From Brachionus plicatilis (lineage: Eukaryota > Rotifera > Eurotatoria > Ploima > Brachionidae), in assembly GCA_010279815.1 (NCBI GenBank), contig QEOQ01000690.1:731887-795886 (forward strand): 64,000 nt of DNA. The letters run 5' to 3'. Every line of letters starts with the position of its first letter. Positions within the stretch are counted from its first letter, which is position 1. Below the pieces are notes generated by a model, which ran no database searches, was not told the origin of the DNA, and saw nothing but the letters and a program-made list of their open reading frames with translations. Below are positions 46,451 through 59,387 of the stretch, piece after piece. The position numbers and the translations under genes are program-made.

Positions 46451-46808
46451 GGCCGCTATTAAGCTAGCTTAAACTTTGAACATTTTTTACGTCTTGGGCT
46501 TAGATTTGATTCTTTCCAGTACGATTATAGGGATCCAGATTTAAGTGACTTAATAGATCTAATGATTTTGTAAATTATTAAAAAGCTTAAAAAAAATTTT
46601 TATTTTAATTGACATGATGGTCAACAGTAACAGTACGTAAAATTTATTTATTTTTTCGTAAATTTTAGCAGCGTTTGTCATTGAATTTTGTAGATTTTGA
46701 TATTTTTTTAATTTTTTTTCTACAGAAAAAAATTTGTTACTTTTCGTAAATTCAGACTTTTTTACAGTGAAAAATGGTAAAAAAAGTAAAATTTTATTAG
46801 TTTTTATA

Positions 46809-47340
46809 TTGAGCAAATTGAAGTTTCAGATCAAATTTTAACAACAAAACGATAATTTAAAATTTTAAATTTTAATTAATATAATGATTTTGATAATTTT
46901 TCATAAAAAAATACTAGACATTGTTTGTCTAATTATGGTTCATCATCAAATTAACATCAAAATGATTAACCTCTACTTTATTTAATCAAAATAATAACAA
47001 TAAATAATTTAAATAATTCAAGTTAAGTTAATTCAGAAATTAAAATTTATAACTTTTATATTCACCCGTTCAAACTAAAATAATTTTATTTTTACACTAA
47101 AACAGATTATAAATTCTAAAAAATCAAATTTTTGTGTCTGTCAAAGTTTTTATTTAAATCAATTAAAAAATGTTGTTATTAATGTTGAATAAAAAGCAAT
47201 ATTTTAAAATCTTATACACGAGAATAAACTTTACATAAAATTTCAAGTAGTTAAGAAAAAAAATTATTTTTCTCTATTTAAAAAAAAAATATTACAGTTT
47301 ATATTTTGATCTTTTGATATCCGACTTCAATTTGTTATTC
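46809..47340. repeat. Dispersed repeat R2, copy a
   Basis: It is collinear with 59388-59935. Shared strings include GCAAATTGAAGTTT, AAATTAACATCAAAATGATT and ATAATTTAAATAATTCAAGT. No coding frame or terminal repeats are visible. Confidence 0.7.
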
Positions 47341-50300
47341 AAAGTAATTCAAGTTTTCTTTAGAAAATCAATTTAGCTTATCAATAAAATGATTTAACAG
47401 GAGCATTCAAAATTGACTTATTTTTTAAAAAATTAAAAATAAGTTTTATTTATACGACTAACTTGAAAAATTTAAAAGATAAGTGTTTAATCAAAGAGCT
47501 AATTTAGCCAAATCCATGGTAAAATGAGAAAAGAAAATTCGAATATTTGCATTTGAAAATAACAAATTGTTTTTTGATCAGAATATTAAATTTGAAGTTT
47601 CTAACATTTAAGCTGAAAAATGTAAAAGTTCACAAAAGCTGTGAAAGTATGTTTACATACATTCAATTTTAATCAATTTTAATCAGTTTTGATTTTTGTT
47701 ATTTTCAATTAGAAATTTTGAGTAAATAAAATTTTAAGAAAATAGATTGTCAATTTGATATACTTTGGATGCTTTTAATTTAAAGATAATTTTCAGAACG
47801 TAATTAAATATTTAAATTTCCATTATTTTTTGTACAGCATTTCAAATGAAACAATTACTTGGAAAAAAATTAAATCGCTTAAATTAGGAAAAATAAAGAT
47901 GGCAAAAATGTCAAAATATTTCTGAACTCCGTAGTTAACTTTTTAGAATCATAAATGGAATCAAATTGCAGTTAAATATTTTCCAATAAATTAGATTTAA
48001 TCACAGCACTTTTCATCGATCAAGTAATTATTTATATATTTATATTTTATTCGATAATATTTATGGGATTAATTTGAAGAATTTTGGTTAGCTTTCTCAG
48101 TGAATTCCGCTTTGTTTAATCTAGCTTTTATTTTTAATTAAGTAATTTTGATGCATTTTATGAAATGGTAACAAATGCCGATGACATGCTTCAATTTATT
48201 GAAATTCATTCAAGTTTTCTATCAGAAAATGTTAAAGTGCTTGAATTTCATTTAATATTAAAGTTTGTCCTGTTAGAATAAGTTGACTTAGTTTCATTAG
48301 AACGCGACACCTGGATAAACTATGATTTATTTTACGGAATATGTAATTAATTTACAAATGCTTATTTAATAAGTTAAATGTCTTTTTTTGGATAACATTT
48401 AAAAATTAAATGAGACATTTATTTTACGTGAAATTAAAGTATATTTTTCTGCTATCAATAAAAAAATACTATTTTTAAGGATCCAAAACAATGAAATGGT
48501 TTTTATTGATTATTGTTGATGATATCAAAAGTAATGCAAGAAAAAAAATTAATTTTTTTATTTTATTTGTTTAAACTGAATCCTCTCTGGGCCAACTTGG
48601 GAAGGCCATTTAGAAGTGTTGGTAATGAGTGTAGCGAAACTCTCTTCTATGACGGCGGTTTATTTCCTAATTAGTCAGAGGAAAAAAAAGAAGTTTTTCA
48701 TGGAAAAGCTTAACATAGTGAAGAATAGAAAAATAAAATATTAATTTTAAAAAAATGCATAATAAATATTTTGAATAAAATTTAAATTAAACGTGGTCGA
48801 AAAGCCAATGCTGCTAAAGCATTAGTAAGGCAATAAAATTGTTAATGTAAATTTTTCAAAATTAATAAATTTTATAATTTTTCATCGAATTTTTTTTACA
48901 ATAAAGTTAGTATTTTTTTACATTAAATTAGCAATTTATACATAATAATTTATTAGGTAGCATTTTTTGCAATAAACTAATTAATTTTTACAGGTAAATA
49001 ATTATTTATTAGGGTCAACTGATTTTTCCCCATTCTCGTTTATTTGCACTTAAAAAATTTATTTTTGAAAAAAAATTATCTGTGAATTTTGTTAGAGATT
49101 TTTTTTAACTTTTCAAAAAAGAAATTATTTTTGTTCAATTTTACTAAATTTAACAACGCAATTTTAAAAATTAAAATTAATCTCATTTGGAAATTCAATT
49201 TGAACTCCTTTATTTTAATATCTTCTCTTACTCTAATTTTTTCTCTTTTCATATTTTTCTATTAATTTATTGAAGTTTAATTGTGTTTTTATTTTTTTCA
49301 ATTTTAATTCAAATTTTAATTCTTAAATAGAGATAAATATAAAAAATTGTTAAATCCTCGAATTTTTGCGACTCGAAAAATGGCTTTGAAAAATAATCAA
49401 AAAAATCATTTTATCTTGATAATTAGAATATTTTGATAGGATTAAGATATTTGTTTTTTTATATATCAAATTTTCCTCGGGAAAATAAGAATTTCTAATA
49501 ATTTATTTATAAAAGTTCACTGGTAATTGGAATTGATTATTTTATCTTTTTTCATAAAGATTTTTTCTGAATTTCAGATTTCTGAATTTTTTCTGAGTAT
49601 TATTTATTCTATCAAAATTAAAGTTCTTACACTTAAATTAATATCATGGGGAGTTTAAATTAATCATAGAATTTGATTTTGTTAGATTAAAACTAATTTA
49701 CGATAAAAATGATTGATTTTTAATAACATTTAAGTTAATGATTAATGTTTGCTAGAATTGAAGTTTATTTAATTTTTAGAAAATTTCAATGAAATGACTC
49801 AAAATTTAAGTTATGAAGAATAACATTGAAAAAATTAAATGAATTCGAATGCGTAATATGCGATATTAAAAATATTTAAAAATTGGAAAATAAAATAATA
49901 ATTGACTTGAGAAAGAGGAGATTATTGAACAAGTCAAAAATGTGTTTCATTAATACATACCAGAAAGAAATGCAACAAAACTAATGCTTTTTTTATTTTT
50001 TTATCATTAAATTTTTTGGTCCAATTTATTTTTCAACTTGAATAATTAAAAAAATTATAAATTTAAATCTACTTGGCTTTATTTCTTGATATAAAAATTT
50101 TAAAATTTATCTTATCCATTTAGAAATCCAATTTGAAAATCACAATAATTAATTAATTAAATGATATCAGGTCAGTGAGGAAGGAAACACCAAAAATGGG
50201 GCTTTTGGCTATTTTATTATTTTAAAAATTTTAAAATGACATATCCTGATCATTTTCAAGAAACAGATTTCAAAGTTTAATCAAAGTTTGGCTATAAAAT

Positions 50301-50708
50301 ATACCTAAAAATCTCTTGAACAGTCTTAAAATTCTTTTCACGTAAAATTTCGTAAATTTAACAGATTGATTTTACGTAAAATTTAGTTATCGCATCAGGA
50401 CTGTATAATGCCAACTGAACTTTTCAAAAAAAAGTCTAAATTAAAATTTGTTTTAACAAATTTTATTATTCTTTTACGATTACTCTGTGAGCTTTTTTTA
50501 GCTAGCATTCTTTAAGTCAATATTTACAATTATTAATTTCAAAATTAAGATTAAAAATTTTTTTTAGACTTTTACAAATTTTTAATTTACAGTCATTAGG
50601 TAGTGCATTTTTTTTGCAATTATTTTAAGTTAATGAGAAAGAAATTTAAAAATTTGATATGTATATGATATGAATATAAATTAATTTTTAAACAGGGGCA
50701 TGAGCGTT
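47341..50708. other. AT-rich intergenic region
   Basis: No gene is supported. A GC-richer patch at about 48568-48690 (TCTGGGCCAACTTGGGAAGG) gives a broken minus-strand translation (RRHRREFRYTHYQHF, stop, MAFPSWPRED). This could be the tail of a decayed retrotransposon ORF, but I cannot match it firmly. Confidence 0.45.
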
Positions 50709-51459
50709 TCATTGATCCATCGGTCACCAAAAAGCTCTTTTAATGTAATGCCAAACGAAATAAACATAAAAAAGGTTGCTTAAAAAAAATTTTTTTAAAC
50801 GTCAAAATTATTAGTTGAAGTTGATCAAAATAAATTTTTAGTAATTTAGTACGTACATTTTTGATATCACGCTGACTTACTAATACTCAAAGTCCCTTTT
50901 TAATCTTTTATAACAATGCAATCATTTATCTTGTCCTTAGTGAATTTTTTCTATTTCACAAATTTACTTTATTTTGAAAATCAATATTTTCAACAACAAA
51001 AAAAATGGTTTAAAATTATTTTAATATTTAATTTAGAGTAATTTACATCGAATGCAAGTGGTTTCATTAAATTAAAATAAGTCACAGATAAGCGAGAGTA
51101 GCTCAAATAAAACAAACACTTTTCTTTTTTCTAATAAAAAATATTAAAAGCAGTTTGGAATAATCAAGTCTTTTATTTTAAAACTCAGAACTTAATCTCG
51201 AAGCTCTCATTAGACTTCAGCTATCAATGATTCAATTCAAAATAAGCAAATAAAAACTTTTCTCTTCAAAAATATCTATAAAATAAAATACACAATCTTA
51301 AAATAAGCAAAAAAATTAATTAAAGCTTTTTTTAAAAAATAAATTAATAAAATAAAAATAAATAAATTTTTACAGGATTTTTTTTGTTTTTTTTTTTAAT
51401 ATTTTTTCTCATTTGGCATTACATTGATAAAGCTTTTTTGTTAACCGATGGATCAATGA
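50709..51459. mobile_element. 751-bp inverted-repeat element
   Basis: The left end is TCATTGATCCATCGGTCACC and the right end is the complement of TCATTGATCCATCGGTTAAC. The arms continue through AAAAAGCT and AATGTAATGCCAAA (about 50 bp). No target duplication is evident, and the interior is AT-rich without coding capacity. Confidence 0.7.
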
Positions 51460-53112
51460 CAGTATGGTTCATGAATTACTCAAAGTGATCATAGACTTGA
51501 AAATAGATTTGTCTAAAAGTTCCAAATTAAAGTCAAAGACTATAAATTTTTCTTTAAATCTTTGACTTGTAACTTTTGAACAACTCAGCTAAAAATAATA
51601 TTTTTTGAGCCCAACCAGTCTTTTGGTTATAAATTATACGACTAATTTTTATCTTCAAAATTAAAATATTTGTTTGCCACAAAAATGATTTGTGATGCAT
51701 GCTTTTTAATAAAATTTAATAGTTTAAATAATTAATTAATTATTTTTTTTTTTCAAAATTAGTTATGCTGGAATATCGGACAATTGGGTGTTTCTTAATT
51801 GCTTCATTACCTTTTTAAATAGGATTTTAAGAAAAATATACAAAACTTTACTTTTCTATGTTCACTTAATATCCTAATGTATATCAGTCAGCTAAATAAA
51901 CTTATTAGCATTTTAATTAAAAATTTTACAGCAAAATGAAAAACAATTGAGTCTCCTCTGCGACTCGTTTGAAATTAAAAAAACAAAATTTAGTATAAAT
52001 GAAAATAATAATCATTTCCTCTGTTTTTAGAATCACAAGTGAGAATTTTGGCAGATGCATACAAAAAGATAATTTTAAATCAATACAAAGTTTTCAAATT
52101 ATAAACTTGGATTTCTTTGAATAAAATATTTTTTTCGTTTTATTTAATAAATTTTTTTTTGTAAAAGTTCATTAAGTGTTAATAACTGGATGGTTTTATA
52201 ATTAAAAAATACTTATCTAATCAATTTTATATTTCAGCAGATTGGCAGATTTTCTTTTTCATTTATTTATTTTAAAAGTTAACTTTTCATCTGAATAGAA
52301 ATTAAAATTTTCTTTTCCTGAACATTTTAAGCCTAGCAAAATCAATTAACTTACCAACAAAAAATATGTTCCAATTTGCTAATGTTTAAAAAGTCCGACA
52401 CCGAGCTTAAATATGCTTTATATCAATTTACTGACACTGTAATGAGTTTATCTTCATTAACCAAATGAATGTGATCAAGTTTCCGATTCCAAGCAACTTT
52501 TCTATTCACTGCTGCGAAAATGTTTTAGACAAAAAAAAATAATTAACTCTCGAGTACAAAACCAAAAATGATGATTTTAATCAAGTAACTAAAAAAGCCT
52601 TGCATGTCTTAATGACGTTATAACTATCATTTCTAGTAGCGTTGATTTCAGTTTCTTGAGCTTCTCTATCTTATCATTAATCGATTTTTCCAAATAAAAA
52701 ATATGATCATGAAAAATAATTAAATTTTGGTTTAAAAATGTCATTTAAATAGGAAAATTTTTGTCAGATTTGCACAAGAAAAATTCTCATGCACATTGCC
52801 GATTTAGCCTAATCGAAATTTAAAAAAAAAATAAAATTTTTTTTTATTTTTCATTAACTCATCTCAACTCTTCACTTGTTTTAACTATCTTTTAATATTG
52901 CGCTAATAGATTAATATCACAAATGGATTCTTAAAACAATAAAACAAAACTATTAAAAAATCAATTAATGGAATAACAAGTTTTGTTTATCAAAAAGATC
53001 TTGATAGTGGATAAAGAAAAACTAGGATACAATTTGGCTCGAGTAAAAAGACTAAGTTTTTAATTTTTTTTTAGATATATATTGAATATGATGAAACTTT
53101 AATGTAGAAAGT
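51460..53112. other. AT-rich region upstream of the aminergic receptor gene
   Basis: No separate gene is seen. TTTTTTTTTAG at about 53065-53073 could be a splice acceptor for a 5' UTR exon of the receptor. Promoter elements cannot be singled out. Confidence 0.4.
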
Positions 53113-53359
53113 ATGAACAAAGAGAGTTTGGCAGTTTTGGTTCTGTGCTTTGCTTTGGTCCCAATATGTTCGGGCAAAAACTTGGAAAAAAATTCAGATC
53201 AATCGGAGTTCTCAGTTATTTTTGACAATGCCAGACAAACAAATAGCAAAGATTATGCAATACATTTTGGCGCAGAGGATAAAAACGCTACCTTTCCGGA
53301 TAACACAAACTTGGTCAAAATAATAAACAAATTTGATTTTTTAATGACAATTTTAATAT
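53113..53359 (+). CDS. Tyramine/octopamine-like aminergic GPCR, exon 1
   Basis: It encodes 82 residues plus one base of a split codon. Residues 1-22 form a signal peptide (MNKESLAVLVLCFALVPICS). An extracellular N-terminus with the sequon NAT (N58) follows, then the start of TM1 (FDFLMTILI). The donor ATAT/GTAAGA at 53360 leaves phase 1. The single T left over joins GC at the start of exon 2 to make a cysteine codon, giving MTILI-C-CVFLLICFTCIFGN, a smooth first membrane segment. Without splicing the frame ends 9 codons later. The pairing is inferred from phase and TM continuity. Confidence 0.75.
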
Positions 53360-53939
53360 GTAAGACTTTTTATTTTAAATTTAATTAGTTTTCCAAGAAT
53401 GTGCTAATGTTAGCCACTAAATCTAATCTATTCAAATTAGTTCTATGATTTCTTCCAGAATGCTAAATCAAAATAACTTCTGCTTTTTTTCTGATTAATT
53501 AATTTCAATTATTAATAGTAATTAAAGAGAAAAAGATTCTAGGATCAATTAAATAAATATTTTTATTAAAATTTTATTCTTTTCCGAACAACGTTGGATT
53601 ACATTTTTTAATTAGTAGAAAATAAAAAGACTTTTATTAAAATCAAAATTTAAAATTGATGTTTCACCATTCATTCTTGAAGAATTTCCACCATATAAAC
53701 CAAAAATCAAAAGTACACAAATTAGATTAAAGAACATGAATTTTACTTACATATAATTACATAGTATTTTTAACGCTGAGTTATTCTTATTTGAAAATTA
53801 AAAATCTAGTTTAAACCTTTTCTTTTTCTCCTAACAAGTCGATCCGAATTCAATAATTCATTTAAAATTTCATACTGAAAATATATAAAGATTCTTTAAT
53901 TTTTTTAAATAGGACTCAATTTCATCAAAAATTCAAATA

Positions 53940-54092
53940 AATGTAAAAATTGGTTAAATCAAGTTAAATTTTTTTTAATCAAAATAACAAAAAAAAAAAC
54001 ATCAGAAGATTATATTAATAATTTTTTTAAATTGTTTGAATTTTGTTTGTAATAAAAAAAATTTAAATTAATTTAACCAATTTTCACATTTT
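53940..54092. repeat. Foldback sequence in the receptor intron
   Basis: ATGTAAAAATTGGTTAAATC at about 53940 pairs with GATT-like AATTTAACCAATTTTCACAT at about 54054-54092. Arms are about 36 bp with few mismatches. Confidence 0.55.
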
Positions 54093-54308
54093 TTATAAAG
54101 AAATAATTCTTTTATACGTAAATCTACTAAATTTTACAAAAAAATTCAATAATTTTCCATTTAATTTTAAAAAAGGGTATTTTTCAAAAAATTTTGACAC
54201 TTTTTATTACGTTAATTTCTGTAATTTGACACAATTTTACAATAATTCATGTAAATTACTGAGTTTTTTCTTTTAGTATTTTACGTTAATTTACTTGAAC
54301 TAACTACC

Positions 54309-54551
54309 CAGTCAACCATTTTTTAGAGATTTTTTGTAGTATCTTTAAAGATTCTTTAAAAAATCTTTATAAATTGAACTATTTTGAAGAAAAAATAGAG
54401 ATATTTTAAAGATACAAAAAATTCATTAATTTGAAAAAAAAATCATTATTTTTTCTCTATATTCTCTTTAAAATCTTTAATCTGTTCTACCAGTCAAAAC
54501 GTTTTTAGAGATTTTTTGTAGTCTCTTTACAGATTCTCTAAAAAATCTTTC
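54309..54551. repeat. Direct repeat of about 61 bp, offset 182 bp
   Basis: CAGTCAACCATTTTTTAGAG onward (54309-54370) recurs with substitutions as CAGTCAAAACGTTTTTAGAG (54491-54551). Both contain GATTTTTTGTAGT and AAAAAATCTTT. The spacer holds partial reverse copies of the same words. Confidence 0.6.
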
Positions 54552-56513
54552 GTGAAAAATTTTTAAAGAAAATTTTGAGATATATTTGGCAAGTTTTTTT
54601 TCTATTTAACTTTATTGAAATTACGTTGTTAAATTTAAAGTCAATACTTAATCATATTAAAATTTGAAATAAAATTACGGAATTATTTCTAAAAATGTAA
54701 AAAAGAAAAAAAAACTTGCCATTTGGAGAAGAGATAATTTATAAAATTATCTCATTCTATATTTTTTTGATTTGGTTCAAGTTTTTTTTTATCAAAATAG
54801 TCCATCAGTTATATTTTTTATGATTTAATATTGCTATTATTTATTTTTTATTATTTCATTTGTTTGTGTTATATGTGCCGATAAATGAAAAAAAAAATTA
54901 CATATCTCCTATTTTAAGAAATAAAAAATAAAAAAAAACCTTACATACAAATTCTTAATTCTTTTGAGACTTTTAGATTTGAGCATTAGACTTAACTACA
55001 AAGTCTCATCAATCAAGCATGAGAAAAAAGTTTTTAAACGAAGAATAATATTCGGGTTAAAAATATGAAAGGTCGGAAAGATAAAACTATTAGCGGTGAA
55101 TCAAAAAACATGTGATTTTTAGATATTAGCCAACAATGAAATTTAGGCAAAAAAACAACTTATTTCCATATTTTTTGGCTAATATCTCAAGATTGCTTTT
55201 AGTGTGAAAAGTTGGATGCTAAGATAAAATATGTTTCGATTTTGGCAGTGTTTAGTAGGTTACAATAATGGTGCGACATACGGTCAAGTCCTAAAAGCAT
55301 ATTTTTCAGGAAAATCGAAAAAAACAGTAGTTGAGCACCTAAAATTATCGAATTCTTTAGTTTAATCTAAAAATTATAATAAAAGAATTCAAATTTGACA
55401 AATTTGTTAAAAACCACATGATTTTAAAGAGATTTTTAAAAAAAAAATAAAGCAATAAAATAAAAAAGTAAAACAATAGATTTGTTCAGAATTTTGTCAA
55501 AATTTAAAAAAAAAAAAATCGGGTAATAATTGATCCCTCGGAGGATATACGATTTAAACCAGAAAAAACACATTTTTTTCCTTTTTTTAGCCAACAAAAA
55601 CCGCCACACCCTTGTTTTTTTTTTCTAAATTACATTAGCATGAAGAGAATATTATACTCTTTCAGAATATACATACTTTTTTAATGTATTTAAGTTTTAT
55701 CTTTGAGATTTTGAGTCTTAAAGAACAACAACAATAGCATAACCCTAAAGGGTTTGGTATTTTTGGAACTCTGGGTGTAAAAATTTTTTTTTTGCCTCCT
55801 TCAAAAAAATTTTTTTTATTGGGGTTTTCGAGGGCCTAAATTTCGAATTATGAGTCAAAAATGTGAAATTCAGATAGCACTAAAGTTTTGAATTTCGTGA
55901 ACTTTAATTCTCTTTTTTTATTCATTCAATTACACCAATTCTGCCATTGCAAAAAAAACAAAAAAAATAGACTGTAGCTAAAGATAAAAGTATTAAACTA
56001 ACTTATATTTAATTTCACCGTATAATATATAAAAAAAAATACTGAAATTATAGTAATTTTTAATTAACAATGACAAATTTAATAAAAAGTGACAAACATT
56101 ATAAAAACATGCTCATTTTTAATGTATTCTCAACAAATTGAATAAAATAAAACAAATGTAATTGAAAATAAAAATGAAAAATTACTAAGAAATTTCTTTA
56201 TTAGAAGAAATACCAATTAATTAGTTGTTGGTAACTTTAGAAACAGAGGCTTTTTCCACTAAAAAAGCTACTCTTTAGAGCTTTGTTTGAATAACTTAAG
56301 ATTCAAATCTTATCAAAACTTTTAAAATTAATTAATAAAACCAAATTAAATCAGATCAATTCTTCTTGTCCAGAGAAGGCTTTATCAATAGCTATATTTA
56401 TTTTTCGGCAAAATGTTATTTATTGTACATTTTTATATTTTTACATTTTTACATTTTTGAGAGAAGAAAAAAAAATCTCAAAATCAAAAAATCTACAAAA
56501 AATTTCATTCAAG

Positions 56514-56631
56514 AAAAGTAATAATAAATTCGCAATTAATTAATAGGGATTTTCAAAAAATTATCCTTGGTTTTTACATTTAAATTTTTCTAAAACTCCT
56601 TTTTAAGTAATTGCGAATTTATTATTACTTT
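56514..56631. repeat. Short inverted repeat (hairpin) in the receptor intron
   Basis: AAGTAATAATAAATTCGCAA (from about 56517) is matched exactly in reverse complement by 56609-56630. The loop is about 70 bp. It is possibly a very small MITE. Confidence 0.65.
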
Positions 56632-57001
56632 GACATTTTTAATAGTTGAAAATAAGTGTTTTACTTGTTAATCGTATTTTTAGAGTACTTAAAGAGTGAT
56701 TCACTTTCAATTAATTAAAGGATTAATCAAGTAAATCAAAGGTAATTAAAACTATAAGAATCTTTCAATATTAAGCCAAGAAATATCAAAGCATCTTTTC
56801 ATAGTTTATTCTTCAAGTAGATAAATTATCTGAAATTTTTTTTTTAAGTGCAAATAAAGATCTGTTCTAAAATAAAATATCTTTAAAATCTAAGGCTTTT
56901 CGTTTTAAACATTAAAAACTTAACATCTTATTTTTGCTTTTGTCTATTTAATTTCAATGAAATAAGATTGCAAAATTTATTCACATTTATTATTTTAAAA
57001 A

Positions 57002-57366
57002 TTTGAAACATCGCCTTTTGTTTCCTGCTTCTTCAAAATTGAATGAAACTTTTCATTAAAAGATGAAAAAATCCACCAGATATATTTGTGAATAAAAAGA
57101 TCATCTTAATTAAAATCCATTAAAATATTAAATATAGAAAAAAATCTAGGGCTTATAATTTCGCTAGTAGCAAATTTATTTCTTAAAGTGGCAAACATAT
57201 TTTTTTTTTAATAGCAGATAATAAAATATTAATTTATTTTATTTATTATTCATTTCATTATATTAAAAAAGCTGATTTATTTTTATTTGCCGTTAATTAA
57301 TTTGCAAAAGTTGTTAATTTAATTTTATTAGTAATAATTAATTAATTAAGTTAATCTTGGAATTTA
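57002..57366. repeat. Contig-end duplicate, left copy
   Basis: 365 bp is almost identical to 57923-58287 (constant offset of 921). Only a few substitutions are visible, such as TTAAAAG / TTAAGAG and CCGTTAATT / CCGTAAATT. It ends exactly at the gap. Confidence 0.9.
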
Positions 57367-57922
57367 NNNNNNNNNNNNNNNNNNNNNNNNNNNNNNNNNN
57401 NNNNNNNNNNNNNNNNNNNNNNNNNNNNNNNNNNNNNNNNNNNNNNNNNNNNNNNNNNNNNNNNNNNNNNNNNNNNNNNNNNNNNNNNNNNNNNNNNNNN
57501 NNNNNNNNNNNNNNNNNNNNNNNNNNNNNNNNNNNNNNNNNNNNNNNNNNNNNNNNNNNNNNNNNNNNNNNNNNNNNNNNNNNNNNNNNNNNNNNNNNNN
57601 NNNNNNNNNNNNNNNNNNNNNNNNNNNNNNNNNNNNNNNNNNNNNNNNNNNNNNNNNNNNNNNNNNNNNNNNNNNNNNNNNNNNNNNNNNNNNNNNNNNN
57701 NNNNNNNNNNNNNNNNNNNNNNNNNNNNNNNNNNNNNNNNNNNNNNNNNNNNNNNNNNNNNNNNNNNNNNNNNNNNNNNNNNNNNNNNNNNNNNNNNNNN
57801 NNNNNNNNNNNNNNNNNNNNNNNNNNNNNNNNNNNNNNNNNNNNNNNNNNNNNNNNNNNNNNNNNNNNNNNNNNNNNNNNNNNNNNNNNNNNNNNNNNNN
57901 NNNNNNNNNNNNNNNNNNNNNN
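57367..57922. other. Assembly gap, 556 undetermined bases
   Basis: A run of N between two near-identical 365-bp segments. No biological content can be read. Confidence 0.98.
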
Positions 57923-58287
57923 TTTGAAACATCGCCTTTTGTTTCCTGCTTCTTCAAAATTGAATGAAACTTTTCATTAAGAGATGAAAAAATCCACCAG
58001 ATATATTTGTGAATAAAAAGATCATCTTAATTAAAATCCATTAAAATATTAAATATAGAAAAAAATCTAGGGCTTATAATTTCGCTAGTAGCAAATTTAT
58101 TTCTTAAAGTGGCAAACATATTTTTTTTTTAATAGCAGATAATAAAATATTAATTTATTTTATTTATTATTCATTTCATTATATTAAGAAAGCTGATTTA
58201 TTTTTATTTGCCGTAAATTAATTTGCAAAAGTTGTTAATTTAATTTTATTAGTTATAATTAATTAATTAAGTTAATCTTGGAATTTA
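57923..58287. repeat. Contig-end duplicate, right copy
   Basis: It begins exactly at the gap edge and repeats 57002-57366. The pattern suggests unmerged overlapping contig ends or two haplotypes. Confidence 0.9.
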
Positions 58288-58312
58288 ATTATTTTTTGAG
58301 TTTAAATTTGGT

Positions 58313-59110
58313 TAAATTTGTGTTTGAATTACAAAATGCATGCAATGTTGAAATAACATTGAAAAAGTGTGATGTTTCAAATATTTTTTTCAGTTTCAAA
58401 TAAAAAAATAATTTTTAGTCAAAATTGTAAATAATTTAAAGAAAATATTGAAATTCTTTTTTTTAACTTTTAAATTATTTATTTATTTATTTATTTGTTT
58501 ATCCGTAGCGAGCTAATACTTCTTCAGAATAAAATATATGAAAAAAAACTAAAAAAAAAAGATTAATAATTCATTTAGATTTTTAAATTTATATTCAATA
58601 GTTGAAAAACTGGGACTGTGTCAAACTCAGGTATAGTCAATTTATTATTGAGAACTTCTCTTGTTTTCGGGTCTTGTGAACTATTAGTTCACCTAATTTT
58701 TTTGTTCACGTAAAGCTGAACCAAAATAGAATAATATGAACAATAAAGCTTAATGATAGAATGTCTAGTTCTCGAAACTGATATAAAAATAAACAATTGT
58801 AAAGTTAATAATTTTTTTGTTTTTTTAATTTTAAGGAGCTTACCAGATCAGAGAAATAGCATTTGCTCTGATATGGTTAACCTGGTATTAGCAATATCTA
58901 CTTAAATCTTAGCCTTTAAACTTAAATAATAAAAATTAAAGAAAATTAAAATTAATTTATAACTCTTCAAGTGTTTGCCTCTTGGAATATTAGATTCATT
59001 TATTGATTCGCAATTTTTACCTACTCCGCCCGACTCAAAGTTTTAATATAATAATTTTTTTTTTCTATCTTATTTTTCAATATTACACTCAGCTTTTTTC
59101 TAAATAATTG
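58313..59110. repeat. Dispersed repeat R1, copy b
   Basis: It matches 31702-32345 in the same orientation with indels. Shared strings include TGTTTGAATTACAAAATG, GAAAATTAAAATTAATTTAT and ACTCCGCCC. Confidence 0.7.
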
Positions 59111-59263
59111 AACTAAAATTTCTCTTATCTTTAACATATCCGAATCCTTAAACCGAACCCAGTTTAATTTTTTTATTGTTACTAAAATACTGATAAGTAC
59201 AAAAAGTAACAGGGCTAAATAAATTTAAATTTAGAGAAAGAACAAAAAGTGCAAGAAGTAAAA

Positions 59264-59355
59264 AGCTTTTTTAATACTTAAATCTCATTGTCTATACATG
59301 AAAAAAAAATGATTTTTCTTATTTAAAAAGAAACAAATTTTTTTTATTTAATAAT
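59264..59355. repeat. Local direct repeat, copy 1
   Basis: TTTTTTAATACTTAAATCTC onward recurs at about 61588-61690, just outside the right end of the 60295 element and just upstream of the exon 2 acceptor. Confidence 0.65.
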
Positions 59356-59387
59356 TGAATTAAAAAAAAATATTTATTTTTTTGGCA

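Larger units (their letters stand above)
43940..46500 (-). mobile_element. CR1/L2-like retrotransposon relic carrying three insertions
   Basis: The pieces are collinear on the minus strand. 46140-46450 gives RPISLTSVPCKVLEKTIKQA and GLVPKKSCETNLLETIDI (RT motifs before A), then a frame-broken FSKDFDLVPHKG. 45134-45410 gives LLFVIFIKDILKIISHFSKL and FAEDCKIIAVI (the catalytic FADD changed to FAED). 44341-44378 gives MHVRKSNKNTK. 43940-44231 gives NSDGTRHDLSETESERD, then CSLVRPNLEYAVSVWNPYDK and IEKVQRRATNLV. Three unrelated insertions sit between these pieces (44232-44328, 44379-45133, 45413-46134). The family resembles the copies at 8206 and at the right edge of the window. Confidence 0.85.

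Noticed and set aside
55741..55754. Palindrome AACCCTAAAGGGTT as a regulatory site
   Set aside because: A single short palindrome with no repeated partner or gene next to it.
57351..57980. Three long open frames across the N run
   Set aside because: They are artefacts of translating undetermined bases.
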